Below, one piece after another: positions 32,702 through 43,454 of a DNA stretch of 64,000 bases. Every line of letters begins with the position of its first letter. The stretch's first letter is position 1. The notes beneath the pieces were generated by a model. It worked only from the letters and a program-made list of their open reading frames with translations, did not search any database and was not told where the DNA came from. Source of the DNA: Rhinopithecus roxellana (lineage: Eukaryota > Chordata > Mammalia > Primates > Cercopithecidae); contig NC_044550.1 of assembly GCF_007565055.1 (NCBI RefSeq), positions 84,754,033-84,818,032 on the forward strand, in the 5' to 3' direction. Made by a program: the position numbers and the translations under genes.

Positions 32702-33823
32702 AAAACCTGGAGAAATGGAAGGAGAGAGGGAACGGGAACCTAGTCATCAACAACTGAGTTCTACTTGCTTTGCAGGCTTATACTTTCTTACAGGACATAA
32801 GCTGATTTTTCTCACAGCTTAGTTTGTGTTTAAAAGAAAACCTCGGCAGACAGGTTTTCCCTTTTACAATCTACGTTTATCAGATGACTCTCCATCCCTT
32901 GACAAAAAAGATGTGCCATTCTACCATTTTCCCACGCTTAGGACCCTTGGCAACCCCTTTTATTGTAGGGAGGAAAGAGGAGAAATTTCAATAGTAATTT
33001 TCTGTCTCAGTTCCTCCACAGTTTCACATCAGCAGTTTTTTGGTATTAATACAATTATTTTTGAGCCTGGATGAAAGAAGTGTCCAGGAACACGGTAGTG
33101 CCGACTCATCACAATTGCCTTGGTAATAATTCTGTTACTTCACCTTGCATATACGTTTTCAGTGTAGCCGTTTGACAGATATTGGCACACCACGTCTCCT
33201 GCGTTTCAGTAATGCTATTTGTCTCTTCAGATATCAAAGACATTATTTGTGTAGGTGAGATTTTTTTCCCCCTTTGGTCTTCAGGGAAGAAATGTCATTT
33301 TCAAGTGCAATTGCCATGACCTGGAAAAACTGACACTTGTATTTATTAGTTTGCAAAGAAGAATTAAACTTTTTCAGATTCTGAGTATTTACAGACTGTT
33401 AATGTAACAGTAACAAATCAGATTGATTGAGTCAGATTGGTTGTTGCAAAGGAAATACTTCTCAGGTAGATATATTAAAACCTACTTATGTTTTAAACCT
33501 AAAATTTAGTAGTAGTGTGAGACCTGAAGGCAGGAATTTTTTATGTTGAATAATAAAATTATTCATGGTGTTAGAAAGCCTCCAAAATAAGTAACCTGTA
33601 GTAACCCTGGCTTATACTCCTCTGGTAGCTGTTTTACCACTATTTTTTTTTTTCTTTGCGCATTAATCTCAGAAGATATACTGGAAGGAATGGGGATATT
33701 TTGATAAATTTATAAAAAAGTTATTTAGAGTTTAAAAATGTAATTACGGTTATCCAGAGACTTTAAAATGTGCACGAGAAAACTCAGAACTTAACATTTA
33801 TGTGTGTTTTTAATTCATTTCAG
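32702..33823. other. Intron before exon e, no recognised elements
   Basis: No repeat family, RNA gene or strong motif recognised. Confidence 0.45.
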
Positions 33824-33953
33824 ACACGGAATCGATTTGAAGGAACAAGGTCAGAAGTGGAAGAGCTTATGAACAAAATCAGACAGAATCCCAAGGACCA
33901 CAAACGAGCAAGTCAGTTTACAGCAGAAGGCTACCTGTATGTCCAGGAAAAAA
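33824..33953 (+). CDS. ARHGAP10: ARHGAP10 exon e (end of BAR, start of PH, about residues 235-277)
   Basis: This exon has 130 nt: 43 codons plus one base, so it begins in phase 0 and ends in phase 1. It encodes TRNRFEGTRSEVEELMNKIR at the end of the BAR domain. It then crosses into the PH domain with EGYLYVQEK, the typical first beta strand of a PH domain. The last base (A) combines with GG of the next exon to give arginine. The acceptor follows TTAATTCATTTCAG and the donor is AAA/GTAAGA. Skipping this exon alone would shift the frame. Skipping it together with exon f (237 nt) would not. Read-through of the donor reaches a stop codon within about 40 nt. Confidence 0.96.
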
Positions 33954-35224
33954 GTAAGAGGACCTTCAGCAGTGGCTGCGTGGCTGCTTAAACATGCAAA
34001 TTATTGAAAACTGTTGTTCTTGCCATTACTGTGACATTTTGGGCAATTATTCCTACCCCTTTCCCTGCCTGCTTCTGTTGCCTAGTGGGTATATATTGCA
34101 CCATTCCAGCCCTGGAGAGAGGGGCACAGTGAGCGTAGGAGTGGCTGTGAGCACCCTGTTCTTCTGACACCCCACTGGCTTCTGTTTCACACTGTGCGCG
34201 CCCCAGGAACATGCTTGTAAGGGAGTCAGAATTTGGTGTAAGATTGAAAATGAGCCGGAGTTACGAGGGTATTTTGTTTTTTCTCCTTCCCCCTCACCTC
34301 TGCCCTCAATACCAATGCACACAGGCACACACATTGATACACGTGTACACATCCTCCCCTCCCACAACCCTGCCTCACCGTCATCTTAAGGTCAAGGGGG
34401 ACATATTAGTATTTTTCTCCTTCCTTCATACCATTTTTGTTCCTACCAATCTGAGATAGCTGATTCTTACTCAAATCATCAGGAAGACTGCAGATAGTGA
34501 TAAAAGATACTCGTATGTGGCATCCTAACTTGTAGGGCTTTTAGTCTTTGTTGCTGTCTTAGCAAATACACAGTGCACAGATTGTTCTCATTTTGAAAAC
34601 TGAAGGACCTGTATTTCTTTCAGACTTTGAACATTTGGTCTTATTTGAACAGCTAAGTTCTTAAAGTTTACTACTTCAACTGTAGAACCCAATTGCTAGT
34701 TAGCAGGAAGGATGAGAATGTGAAATGTGTCTCTCTTTACTATTTCCCTCCCTCTTCACCCTTAACTGTAATTAGGGTGTTTTACAGATTTCACTTCATT
34801 TAAGTGTGGCTGATTTACAGGACTTTCAATCCGACCTAAAAATTTACTAGTAGAGATGACTCAGGAAAAGGTTACAGGATATCTGTGCTTTGAATGGAAG
34901 TTCATGTTCTATGCAGGCAGCAGGATGGTTGTGAGTTTTCCATTTGCCCTTATTCTGGAATCTTGCAGCCTTCACCTCTTGTGAGCAGTTGTATGATATG
35001 GCAGAAGTCCGAATTTTTCTCATACATTATCTTATTAATCTCAGTTTTTAAAATTGAATTTGAAAGAACTAAATTAAAACTCAAGATAGTCATGAGAATG
35101 TTAGAATTATTTGTGTTACATGCCCAAGTGAAAATCACAGGAAACTTTAATGTTTACATTCATCACTGTTGCCTTTGAGAGAAATTGGACTGAAGCAACG
35201 TAACAGTAGTGGTAAAATTCTTTG
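33954..35224. other. Intron after exon e, no recognised elements
   Basis: Mildly GC-rich around 34050-34400. No named repeat. Open frames lack recognisable domains. Confidence 0.45.
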
Positions 35225-35405
35225 CTCACTTACTGTATACCCAGCACTGTGCTAAACTTGTATACAACTTATCTCATTTATCCATAAAACAGCCCTATGA
35301 AGTATAAGGTACTGTTATTATTCCCCATTTATAAATGAAAATGGAGGCACTGAGGGTAAATAATGTTCCCTAGGTCATACAACTACTGAATGCTGGAATT
35401 GTCAT
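35225..35405 (-). mobile_element. MIR SINE, antisense
   Basis: CCCAGCACTGTGCTAAACTT, AACAGCCCTATGAAGTATAA, TATTCCCCATTTATAAATGA and TAGGTCATACAACTACTGAA are MIR complement blocks. Confidence 0.85.
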
Positions 35406-36249
35406 TCTGAAAGTAGAGTCTGTGTTGGTAACGTCTCCTGTAAGTTGCTTGGCGCTTGGACAGGCGTGAAAGAGCATCGTTAGTGTGTATGCCCAGAGCT
35501 GGTCGAATAGGCTCTGTTTGTTGTCAGAAAGGGGTGGTGGCCTTGATAGTTGGGGTCAGAGATTCCGATTTAAGGTTCGGCTTTGTCATTTTCCAGGCAT
35601 TTGGGCTAAGCTTACATTTTTTTAGATTAAAAAGGCAGTAAGTATCATCCTCTCTGGGCAGTTTTTTTTTTTTTCTTAGAGTTAAATAAAATATCTGTGC
35701 AATAGTTTTTCGTGAACCATAGAACACAGTACAAATGCTGGTTCTTTAAAACACAAAACAGTGGTTCCCAAATTCAGGTCTTTGGACTAATGATGGTCTG
35801 AGATAAAATTGATTTTAGTCTGTAACTCCTTTCATCTATTACCCCATCCCAAATAATGTAATTAGCTTTTCCTAAAACTAGCTAAAAGCATTCCTTTTAC
35901 ATGAGTTATTTTTTCCCTCCTGAGCTTATCTTTTTTTAGGTGTAGAAGCTTTGTTTGTACATGAAATTACGGTGATAACAGATGTTAATTGCTTTTGTAA
36001 AAATGTCTTGACTCAGTAAAGTAAAAAATTGTCAACTTCTGCTGGGCCTAACCTTTAATTTGTTGTTGGACTTGTATTGGCATGTGAAGTTCCAGATGCT
36101 AGAGGTCCCTCTGACATACAGCACTGTCCTGTGAGCCCTAATGGTGGTACTGCTGACTTAGTAAGAGTGGAAAAGGGGTTCAGAGAATGTTCTGGGGCAT
36201 ACTTGGACAGTCACTCCTATTGTCTTAAATTTCTTATTCTTCATACTTC
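35406..36249. other. Intron, no clear elements
   Basis: CAGTGGTTCCCAAATTCAGG at about 35759 resembles the end of a hAT-type element; nothing else recognised. Confidence 0.4.
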
Positions 36250-36299
36250 TTTTTTTTCTTTTTTGCTAGGAGTACAGATGTGAGCCACTGTGCCTGGCC
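36250..36299 (-). mobile_element. Alu stub, antisense
   Basis: Only the 5' end of an Alu survives (CAGATGTGAGCCACTGTGCCTGGCC) after a T-rich tract. It abuts the inverted-duplication segment. Confidence 0.8.
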
Positions 36300-36374
36300 A
36301 TTCTTTTGATTCTTAAGATTTTCTAGACCTTACTGATTACAGTAATGTTAAGCCAGACAATACCAATGTTAATT
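36296..36374 (+). repeat. Left arm of a 79-bp inverted duplication
   Basis: Its reverse complement matches 39491-39569 with about 7 mismatches in 79 by eye. Both arms have an Alu edge on each side. Confidence 0.9.
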
Positions 36375-36533
36375 TATTTTATTTTTTGACAGTGTTGCTC
36401 TGTCACCTAGGCTGGAGTGCAGTGACACGACCTCGGCTCACTGCAACTTCCGCCTCCTGGGTTCAAGACATTCTCCTGCCACACCCTCCCAAGTAGCTGG
36501 GGTTACAGGCACGCACCACCATGCCCAGCTAAT
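36375..36533 (-). mobile_element. Partial Alu, antisense
   Basis: TTTTGACAGTGTTGCTCTGTC through CCCAGCTAATT; the other arm is missing where the next Alu begins. It shares a short deletion near its start with the Alu at 39149-39490. Confidence 0.88.
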
Positions 36534-36534
36534 T

Positions 36535-36558
36535 GTTGTTGTTGTTGTTGTTGTTGTT
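36535..36558. repeat. (GTT)8 microsatellite
   Basis: It replaces most of the T tail of the following antisense Alu. Confidence 0.9.
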
Positions 36559-36561
36559 ATT

Positions 36562-36841
36562 GTTTTTGAGACGGAGTCTCTGTCGCCCAGGCTGGAGTGC
36601 AGTGGCGCGGTCTCAGCTCACTGCAACTTCCGCCTCCTGGGTTCAGGCTATTCCCCTGTCTCAGCCTCCCAAGTAGCTGGGACTATGGGTGCCTACCACC
36701 ACCCTGGCTAAATTTTTTGTGTTTTAGTAGAGACGGGGTTTCTGCTAAACCAGGATGGTCTCCATCTCCTGACTTCATGATCCACCTGCCTTGGCCTCCC
36801 AAAGTGCTGGGATTACAGGCATAAACCCCCACGCCCCGCCC
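36562..36841 (-). mobile_element. Alu, antisense
   Basis: Full two-arm Alu complement from GAGACGGAGTCTCTGTCGCC to ACGCCCCGCCC. Confidence 0.92.
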
Positions 36842-37379
36842 ATACTTCATTTTTAAAGGTTAGCTTTCAATCATCAGTAAGAGCAGCTGCTTACCAGGGT
36901 GCTCTTCATGGACTTAAAGTGCACTAGGTGGATTTTTAGACTAGATGCTTCTTAGCACTATGATTCTGTAATTCTATCATTTTGAGAGGCCAGAATTAAA
37001 TCCCAAACCATCTCATATATGGGATGCAACTTTTGAACCCATTGTGAGCTCTTAATACCTAGAAACAAACAAAAAATTGAGCTTACATTTAAGAGATTTT
37101 CAGGTAGGAGATAACTGTTGATTTTTCTGGCAAAATGTTTAAACAGTATGTCTTCAAATCACTTCTGTGTTGCTAAATCTGTCTTAGAGTTTTGTTTCAA
37201 AGCACCTCTTCTTATTTTCCCTTTTCTTATTAGAACCAGCAGTATTGCTGATCTGTTTCATTGATTCAGCTGTATCTGTTGCTGCTTTTTAGACCTTTCC
37301 TCTTTAGTAATGTATTTATAGCTCTGCATATCTGCTTAATTTATGAGGGAAAATATAAAGGGCTGTTTTTTTGTTGAAG

Positions 37380-37486
37380 GGCCTGCTCCGTTTGGATCCA
37401 GTTGGGTCAAACACTATTGCATGTATCGAAAAGCAGCGAAGAAGTTCAACATGATCCCATTTGAGCACAGATCTGGAGGGAAACTT
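37380..37486 (+). CDS. ARHGAP10: ARHGAP10 exon f (PH domain, about residues 278-313)
   Basis: This exon has 107 nt, phase 1 at the start and 0 at the end. It completes an arginine codon and encodes PAPFGSSWVKHYCMYRKAAK then KFNMIPFEHRSGGKL. The SSWVKHYC motif is the second PH strand, with the tryptophan and basic residues typical of PH domains that contact phosphoinositides. The acceptor is TTTTTTTGTTGAAG, an unusual GAAG just before the exon. The donor CTT/GTAAGT is consensus. The exon lies between two inverted repeat arms rich in Alu (36296-36533 and 39149-39569). Loss of this exon alone would shift the frame. Confidence 0.96.
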
Positions 37487-37684
37487 GTAAGTATTTGATT
37501 CAAAATAGAATAGATTTTAGTCTGTCAGAGGTAGTGTTTGAGGGTGTCATTTTAATGGTTTATATTCACTGATGATAAATTTTTAGTTTTAAAATCTTTG
37601 TTTTGTTTTTAAGTGAAATGGGCCAGAAGACGGAACAATGTATATGTTTTCTGAATTGCATGCTTGGGTTTTAAACCACTAGAT

Positions 37685-37930
37685 TTTTTTTTTTTTTGTC
37701 TTCATTTAAGTTCTGGGATACATGTGCCGAACGTGCAGGTTTGTTACATAGGTATACATGTGTCATGGTGGTTTGCTGCACCCATCAGCCTGTCATCTAC
37801 ATTAGATAATTCTCCTAATGCTATCCCTCCGGTAGCCCCCCACCCCCTCAGAGGCCCCAGTATGTCATGTTCCCCTCCCTGTTTCTGTATGTTCTCATTG
37901 TCAGCTCCCACTTAGGAGTGAGAATATGCA
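37685..37930 (-). mobile_element. L1 (L1P-type) 3' end, antisense
   Basis: TTCTGGGATACATGTGCCGA, GTTTGTTACATAGGTATACA and GTTCTCATTGTCAGCTCCCA are antisense L1 3' UTR blocks. Inserted 200 bp after exon f. Confidence 0.9.
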
Positions 37931-39148
37931 GTTTTAACCACTCGATATTTTTTAGGTGAACAATAGAGCCCTTTTATGTTACTGTTTAAGATAAAGGTAA
38001 CATTGACAGCAAGCTTTCATGACTCAGTGGTTCCTCAGCATTTATACAATGGAGCTGACTTGCACAAATGTATTCATAGCCTAAAAACAAAGAAGAGTGA
38101 TCTGTAATAAATTTTACTGTTGTTCAGTTGTCTTACAAAGTTCTCACATAGGTATTTGCAATGCATTTAGTTAACTGCTCCCCCTGAAATAAAAACAGCA
38201 GAGCGTAATAGTAAGAAAAGAGCAGGAAGATCTCACAGAGTTGGCTGTGTAGAAAGGTGATCTTTATATGTATTTTAAATGGAATCTGCAGCTTATTACA
38301 ATAATTAATGGTCTAGAAACAAAACTCTTCCCACCAATGTTGAACATAATTGATAACACATTTTTAAGAAAGCAGGTTAATTCATTGCTTGCTGGGTGAA
38401 TGGGTATGGTTTTGCTTAGGTGAATAAAAAAAACAAAACCAAAACCTAAGTTCACTTCTATTTACTTACACGATGCCTTTCCCTGAAAAATATTTAAAGC
38501 AGCTTTTAATAAAAACACATTTATATAATAATGAAAGAGACATGGAAAATTAGTCATGGTGAGGAGAAGGAAGCGAGGAGATGGCTCTTGAAGCATCAGG
38601 TTTGAGACTGAGTTTCCTGTCAGAGCCGATTCAAGTCCTGAGATATTTCTGCTTAGTGATACCTTTCTGTTTTAGCCTCCAAATAATAATAAATATGTTA
38701 TGGAATATAGCTGGAGATTTTGAATATTTGTATATCTTAATGTTATTTTAGAGATCTTCACATTCTGGAAAATGTGAAAATGTTCAGTAAGTATGTACTC
38801 ACACTTCATATAGTTGTTCTTTTACTGAGCACCTGTATTTCTGCACTGCAAATTAAGTAAAGATAAATTCAGGGTGGTTCACATAGGAAAGACAGAAATT
38901 GCCTAGATTAAATGGTTCTAGCTTTAGATTATCAAAATATTTAATCTAGGGTTATTGGTGTACTTTTAGGTTGACCTGTATGGAATTGCAATTTTTATAG
39001 GCCAAAAATAGTCACATATTGTCTGTGACATGTGGTGTGACATAATATGAAATAAATTTTTACACGAAAAAAAGAATACAATAAGAGACTAACAATATTC
39101 CAGTATCTAAAAACTGTACTGTTAATCTACCTTTAAAGATTAACGTTT
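37931..39148. other. Intron without recognised elements
   Basis: AT-rich; no named repeat. Confidence 0.45.
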
Positions 39149-39490
39149 GGCCAGGCACGGTGGCTCACGCCTGTAATCCCAGCACTTTGGGAGGCCGAGG
39201 CGGGCAGATCATTTGAGGTCAGGAGTTCAAGACTGGCCTGGCCAACATAGTGAAATCCTGTCTCTACTAAAAATATAAAAATTAGCCAGTCATGGTGATG
39301 CACACCTGTAATCCCAGCTACTTGGGTGGGTGAGTCACAGAGTTGCTTAAACCCAGGAGGCGGAGTACAGTGAGCCAAGATTGCACCACTGCACTCCAGC
39401 CTGGGCATTTTAAAAAAAATGATTCAAAAAATAGAGGTTAGTTGCAACTGTGACAGAGCAAGACTGTCCAAAAAAAAAAAAAAAAAAAAA
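39149..39490 (+). mobile_element. Alu, sense, with a 46-bp foreign insert
   Basis: Standard Alu from GGCCAGGCACGGTGGCTCAC. Between CCTGGGCA (ends 39407) and CAGAGCAAGACTGTC lie 46 bases that are not Alu and match 40179-40223. A long A tail follows. Confidence 0.93.
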
Positions 39491-39569
39491 AATGAACATT
39501 GGTATTGTCTGGCTTAACATTACCACAGTCAGTAATGTCTAGAAAATCTTAAGAATCAAGAGAATGGCC
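39491..39569 (-). repeat. Right arm of the 79-bp inverted duplication
   Basis: Reverse complement of 36296-36374 at about 91% identity, lying exactly between two sense Alus. Confidence 0.9.
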
Positions 39570-39848
39570 GGGCATGGTGGCTCATGCCTATAATCCCAGC
39601 ACTTTGGGAGGCCGAGGTGGGTGGATCATCTGAGGTCAGGAGATTGACACCAGCCTGACTAACATGGTGAAACCCTGTCTACTGAAAATGCAAAAATTAG
39701 TCAGTTGTGGTGGTGACCACCTGTAGTCCCAGCTGCTCAGGAGGTTGAGGTGAGAAAATAGCTTGAACCAAGGAAGTGGAGGTTGCAGTGAGCCAAGATT
39801 GTGCCACTGCACTCCAGCCTGGGTGAAAGAGCGAGACTCCCTTCTGAA
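39566..39848 (+). mobile_element. Alu, sense
   Basis: It starts GGCCGGGCATGGTGGCTCAT. Target-site duplication AAGAATCARGAGAAT at 39551-39565 and 39849-39863. It ends about 185 bp before exon g. Confidence 0.93.
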
Positions 39849-40045
39849 AAGAATCAGGAGAATGACAAAAATGTTAATATTTTAGATTCTAAATAGCGTT
39901 TAAAAAGCCATTTTGAAAGAGGATAGGGTAAAGAGAAGGGACTTAAGATCTTGAACCTTGCTCCCCTGCTCTCCAGTATAGAATGGCTAAGTGTTTATAT
40001 GCTTATCCTGTAAGTTTTGAGACTGTTCAAAATGATTATTTGCAG

Positions 40046-40140
40046 GGAGACGGAGAGGTGTTCTTTTTGAAAGAATGTACTAAGAGGCATACTGACTCCA
40101 TTGACAGAAGGTTTTGTTTTGACATAGAAGCTGCTGATCG
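40046..40140 (+). CDS. ARHGAP10: ARHGAP10 exon g (PH domain, about residues 314-344)
   Basis: This exon has 95 nt, phase 0 to 2. It encodes GDGEVFFLKECTKRHTDSID and continues RRFCFDIEAAD, with the last two bases beginning an arginine codon. These are central beta strands of the PH domain. The RRFCFDIEA motif is conserved in GRAF proteins. The acceptor is TTATTTGCAG and the donor TCG/GTAAGT is strong. Same-strand Alus flank it closely: one ends about 185 bp upstream and another begins about 250 bp downstream. Skipping this exon alone breaks the frame. Skipping it together with exon h (177 nt in all) would not. Confidence 0.96.
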
Positions 40141-40178
40141 GTAAGTTATTGGAATCATTGGACATGGTGAAAGAGTCG

Positions 40179-40223
40179 TTTTAAAAAAATGATTAAAAAA
40201 ATAGAGGTTACTTGCAACTGTGA
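40179..40223 (+). repeat. Source copy of the 46-bp templated insert
   Basis: Unique intron 39 bp after the exon g donor. It contains ATAGAGGTTACTTGCAACTG, repeated with three differences inside the Alu at 39408-39453. Confidence 0.88.
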
Positions 40224-40387
40224 TTTCCATGGCCTGGGAAAATGTTACCTTGCTATATTTCCAGGCTATGTGTTCATTATAAGCCGTTTAGTCTTGGTCA
40301 CTGGGTTTAGCTATGGAGTGATAGTTTCATCTTGATTTAGTTAGGAGTCATTCTAACCAGGGTTGTCACTTAAAAAATAACCTTGGA

Positions 40388-40680
40388 GGCCAGGTGCAGT
40401 GGGTACGCCTGTAATCCTAGCACTTGGGGAGGCCTAGGTAGGCAGATCACCTGAGGTCAGGAGTTCAAGACCATCCTGGCCAACATGGTGAAATCCTGTC
40501 TCTACTAAAAATACAAAAATCAGCCAGGCGTGGCGGCGCACACCTGTAGTCTCAGCTACGTGGGAGGCTGAGGCAGGAGAACCACTTGAATCCAGGGGGT
40601 GGGGGCTGCAGTGAGCCAAGATGGTCCCACTGTACTCCAGCCTGGGCGGACAGAGACTCCGTCTAAAAGGAAAAAAAAAA
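40388..40680 (+). mobile_element. Alu, sense
   Basis: From GGCCAGGTGCAGTGGGTACG to an A tail. CCTTGGAG on both sides is a short likely target-site duplication. Confidence 0.9.
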
Positions 40681-41444
40681 TTGCCTTGGAGCTTTTCATT
40701 ATTGATCCAAGCCTAATTTGTAGCATGAAGAGAACAATGGCAAGAGGAACTGGGTGACAAAGCTAAAAAGGGGTGATAGGTAGCTAGCTATTTATACAGA
40801 ACAACATTCATTTGTGCTTGTGGGAGTTTTCAGTGTCTACATCCTGTACATGATGGAGGGTCTTAAGCAAACTCCTTCTGTTTATTCAAAGATGAATTAT
40901 TTTTTTTCTTATTGTATGACTTCTAGTTATTTAGTTGTAAAAGAGTCTTTGCCAGAGAGGAATTAGTAGAAGAGAAAGGTTTGTTTGTCATTATTACTAC
41001 TTGTCTGGCATTAATTTCTATGTCCTCCAGTAGCATTAAGGAAAATCCTAGTGCTCATAGAATATTTGCTTTTTAATGGCTGATAGTACAGTGATTCCTT
41101 GCCAGCCCTGGTTTTGGCAGTGGTGGTTTTTAGATAAGGCTGTTCTATGTTTGTATAATAAAAGCTTATGAGATTTGTTAAAGCAAAAGTTCAGGTCAGA
41201 ACCCAGGAATACAAAAGTAATTAATGCTGCTTGCTCTGTTAGATGATACAGTTGAGTCTCTGGGGGTAGTGCAGAGAGGGAGGAGCAGTGCTTTTATAAT
41301 AAATGAATTGAGGACCATTTATTGTACATAAAAACAGGCCCTTAAGCACTATGATAATTTTGGCACTACTGCGAAAAGGATGAGTGGTTAAATAAGCATT
41401 TTACCAAGATAGGAAAAATATGGAAGAGAATGTCAGTGTAAAAG
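40681..41444. other. Intron without recognised elements
   Basis: No named repeat recognised. Confidence 0.4.
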
Positions 41445-41560
41445 AGGTTGGATCTTGCTATGTTGCCCAGGCTGGTCTCAAAACTCCTGGACTCAAGCAA
41501 TCCTCCCACTTTGGCCTCCCAAAGTCATAGGACTACAGGTGTGAGCCACCGTGCCTGGCC
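41445..41560 (-). mobile_element. Alu single-arm fragment, antisense
   Basis: TTGCTATGTTGCCCAGGCTG through GAGCCACCGTGCCTGGCC; one arm only. Confidence 0.85.
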
Positions 41561-41699
41561 TAAATTTCAAGCCAATAAGAATTCTTCCAAACTTTAAAAA
41601 CGGAATTAGTGTAACACAAGTCGAGCATACATCTGTGTGCACACACCCATGGGTAGCACTGGATTCCTTTCTGAGTGCCACTGTTGTAAATGCTTCCGT

Positions 41700-42235
41700 G
41701 TTTTATCTCAGCAGTTTCCTTGCCATAGCTCTCTCAAGTAGTTGTTACTGTTTTCATTTTATGAGAGAAACTGTGGCACAGAGCATTTGAGCAGTTTCCC
41801 CAAGGTCACGTAGCTAGTGGTAGTTGAAGAGCTGAGATTTGAATCCCTGCATTCTCCACCTAGAGCCCCATATCTTACCTTTTTCTCTTTTCTTTCTTAT
41901 TTTTTTTTTCAGACGAGTCTCACTCTTTTTGCCCAGGCTGGAATGCAGTGGTGCAACCTCGGCTCACTGCAGCCTCTGCCTCCCAGGTTCAGGTGATTCT
42001 TCTGCCTTAGCCTCCTGAGTAGCTGGGATTGTAGGCACACGTTACCACACCCGGCTAATTTTTGTATTTTTAGTGGAGACAGGGTTTCACTATGTTGGCC
42101 AGGCTGGTCTTGAACTCCTGACCTCAAGTGATCCACCCACCTCGGCCTCCCAAAGTGCTGGGATTACAGGCAAGAGACACTGCGCCCAGCTTGAGCCCTA
42201 CCTCTTAACCACTGTGCTATAAGCCTCTGCAGATT
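41700..42235 (-). mobile_element. MIR SINE, antisense, split by an Alu
   Basis: CCCCAAGGTCACGTAGCTAG and GATTTGAATCCCTGC are MIR complement. The rest (CTCTTAACCACTGTGCTATA) continues after the Alu at 41880-42190. GAGCCCCATATCTTACC and GAGCCCTACCTCTTAACC on either side are a diverged target duplication. Confidence 0.75.
41880..42190 (-). mobile_element. Alu, antisense
   Basis: T/C-rich tail then GACGAGTCTCACTCTTTTTG; full complement ending CACTGCGCCCAGC. Inserted in the MIR. Confidence 0.92.
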
Positions 42236-42338
42236 ACCATATGGTCAGAATGTTTTCTAAATAATTGAGCCCTACCTCTTAACCACTGTGCTATAAGCCT
42301 CTGCAGATTACCATATGGTCAGAATGTTTTCTAAATAA
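42191..42338. repeat. Perfect 74-bp tandem duplication
   Basis: Unit TTGAGCCCTACCTCTTAACC ... TTTTCTAAATAA at 42191-42264 is repeated without a mismatch at 42265-42338. It includes the MIR end next to the Alu. Confidence 0.97.
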
Positions 42339-42879
42339 TTGACAAAGATGTGTTAGTAGTGCTGTCTACTAGAGAATATGTTAAGTGAGGTGAATCTGAT
42401 TAGTTTTGAAAGCAGGGTACGTCTATAATGCAATTCAATCACTTTAATCATCCAAAGTATCTGGTTTGCTCTGAGACCTTGATCATCCCCATTTTTTTTT
42501 TTTATTAGCCATGATCCTTGCTATGATTGAAACTACTCTCCGCCCCTCAAAGACATTGATGAGGGATTCCTATGGAGGTGCTTACACATATGAAGGATAA
42601 CACCTGTAGGGAGACTCTTGGAACAGGGGAGGACTTTAGGTCGGTGATCTATTCTAGTGGTTTTCAAGTGCTTTACAGGGAGACCCTCTTTTCAAATAAA
42701 ATTTCATGTTAATGCATATGTAAAGCAAAAAAAGTGGGTTCCCTTATTAAAGAGGCATAGGGGCCTGGATTCTCCCCCTTTTAGCTTCCCTCTTTTTTCT
42801 TGCAGAAGTCTCTAATTTACTTCCATTGAGGTCCACAGCTCTTTTCTGGGAACTCCTGGCGGGGGACCTAATCTAGTTT

Positions 42880-43400
42880 AGGTGGTTAAAGAAAGGCAAA
42901 CAGAGGATCTGACATCTAAATTCATAACTAAAGGGTTATCTGGAGTCAGCTGGGATTGAGATTCGTGTGCCAGGTAGAGTGAATGTCGCATGTGGAGGCC
43001 TGGAGACAGGAGAGGGCATGATGTATTTGAGACACCTAGCGTCACTAGTGCAAGAGCCGGAGAGAATGGGAGAAGAGGCTTGAGATGGGGCAAGGGCCTG
43101 AGCTTGAAGTGTTTGAACTTAATCCATTAAATAGTTTTAAGCAGGGCAGTAAGTGACAATTATATTTGTATTTCTCAAAGCTCATTCTGGCAGCTTAAGA
43201 AAGATCTGGAGGTGGCAAGAGTGAACAAGAGAAAGTCGTTTAAGGACAGGGTGAGAGGGCCAGGATTGGTGTGGTGGCAGTGGAGATGGAGCCAAGTGGG
43301 GTAGATCTTTGGGGATAAACGGGATGTTGCAGTTAGAGGGTGAAGGAGTGAGGAAGGTTTCTGGCTTGAGTAGCTAGATGGTACCATTTACTAAGGTGGG
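42880..43400. other. Possible old LINE (L2-like) tract
   Basis: CATTCTGGCAGCTTAAGAAA and nearby purine-rich sequence resemble antisense L2/MIR-type remnants. I cannot align it firmly. Confidence 0.3.
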
Positions 43401-43454
43401 AAACAAAGTGGGGGCATAAGGATAGGGGAAGATAGTGAAATTAGTTTGGGTCAT

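Noticed and set aside
33770..33991. Frame covering exon e and starting with an upstream ATG, considered as a separate small gene
   Set aside because: It is exon e read through both splice sites; the flanking parts are intron.
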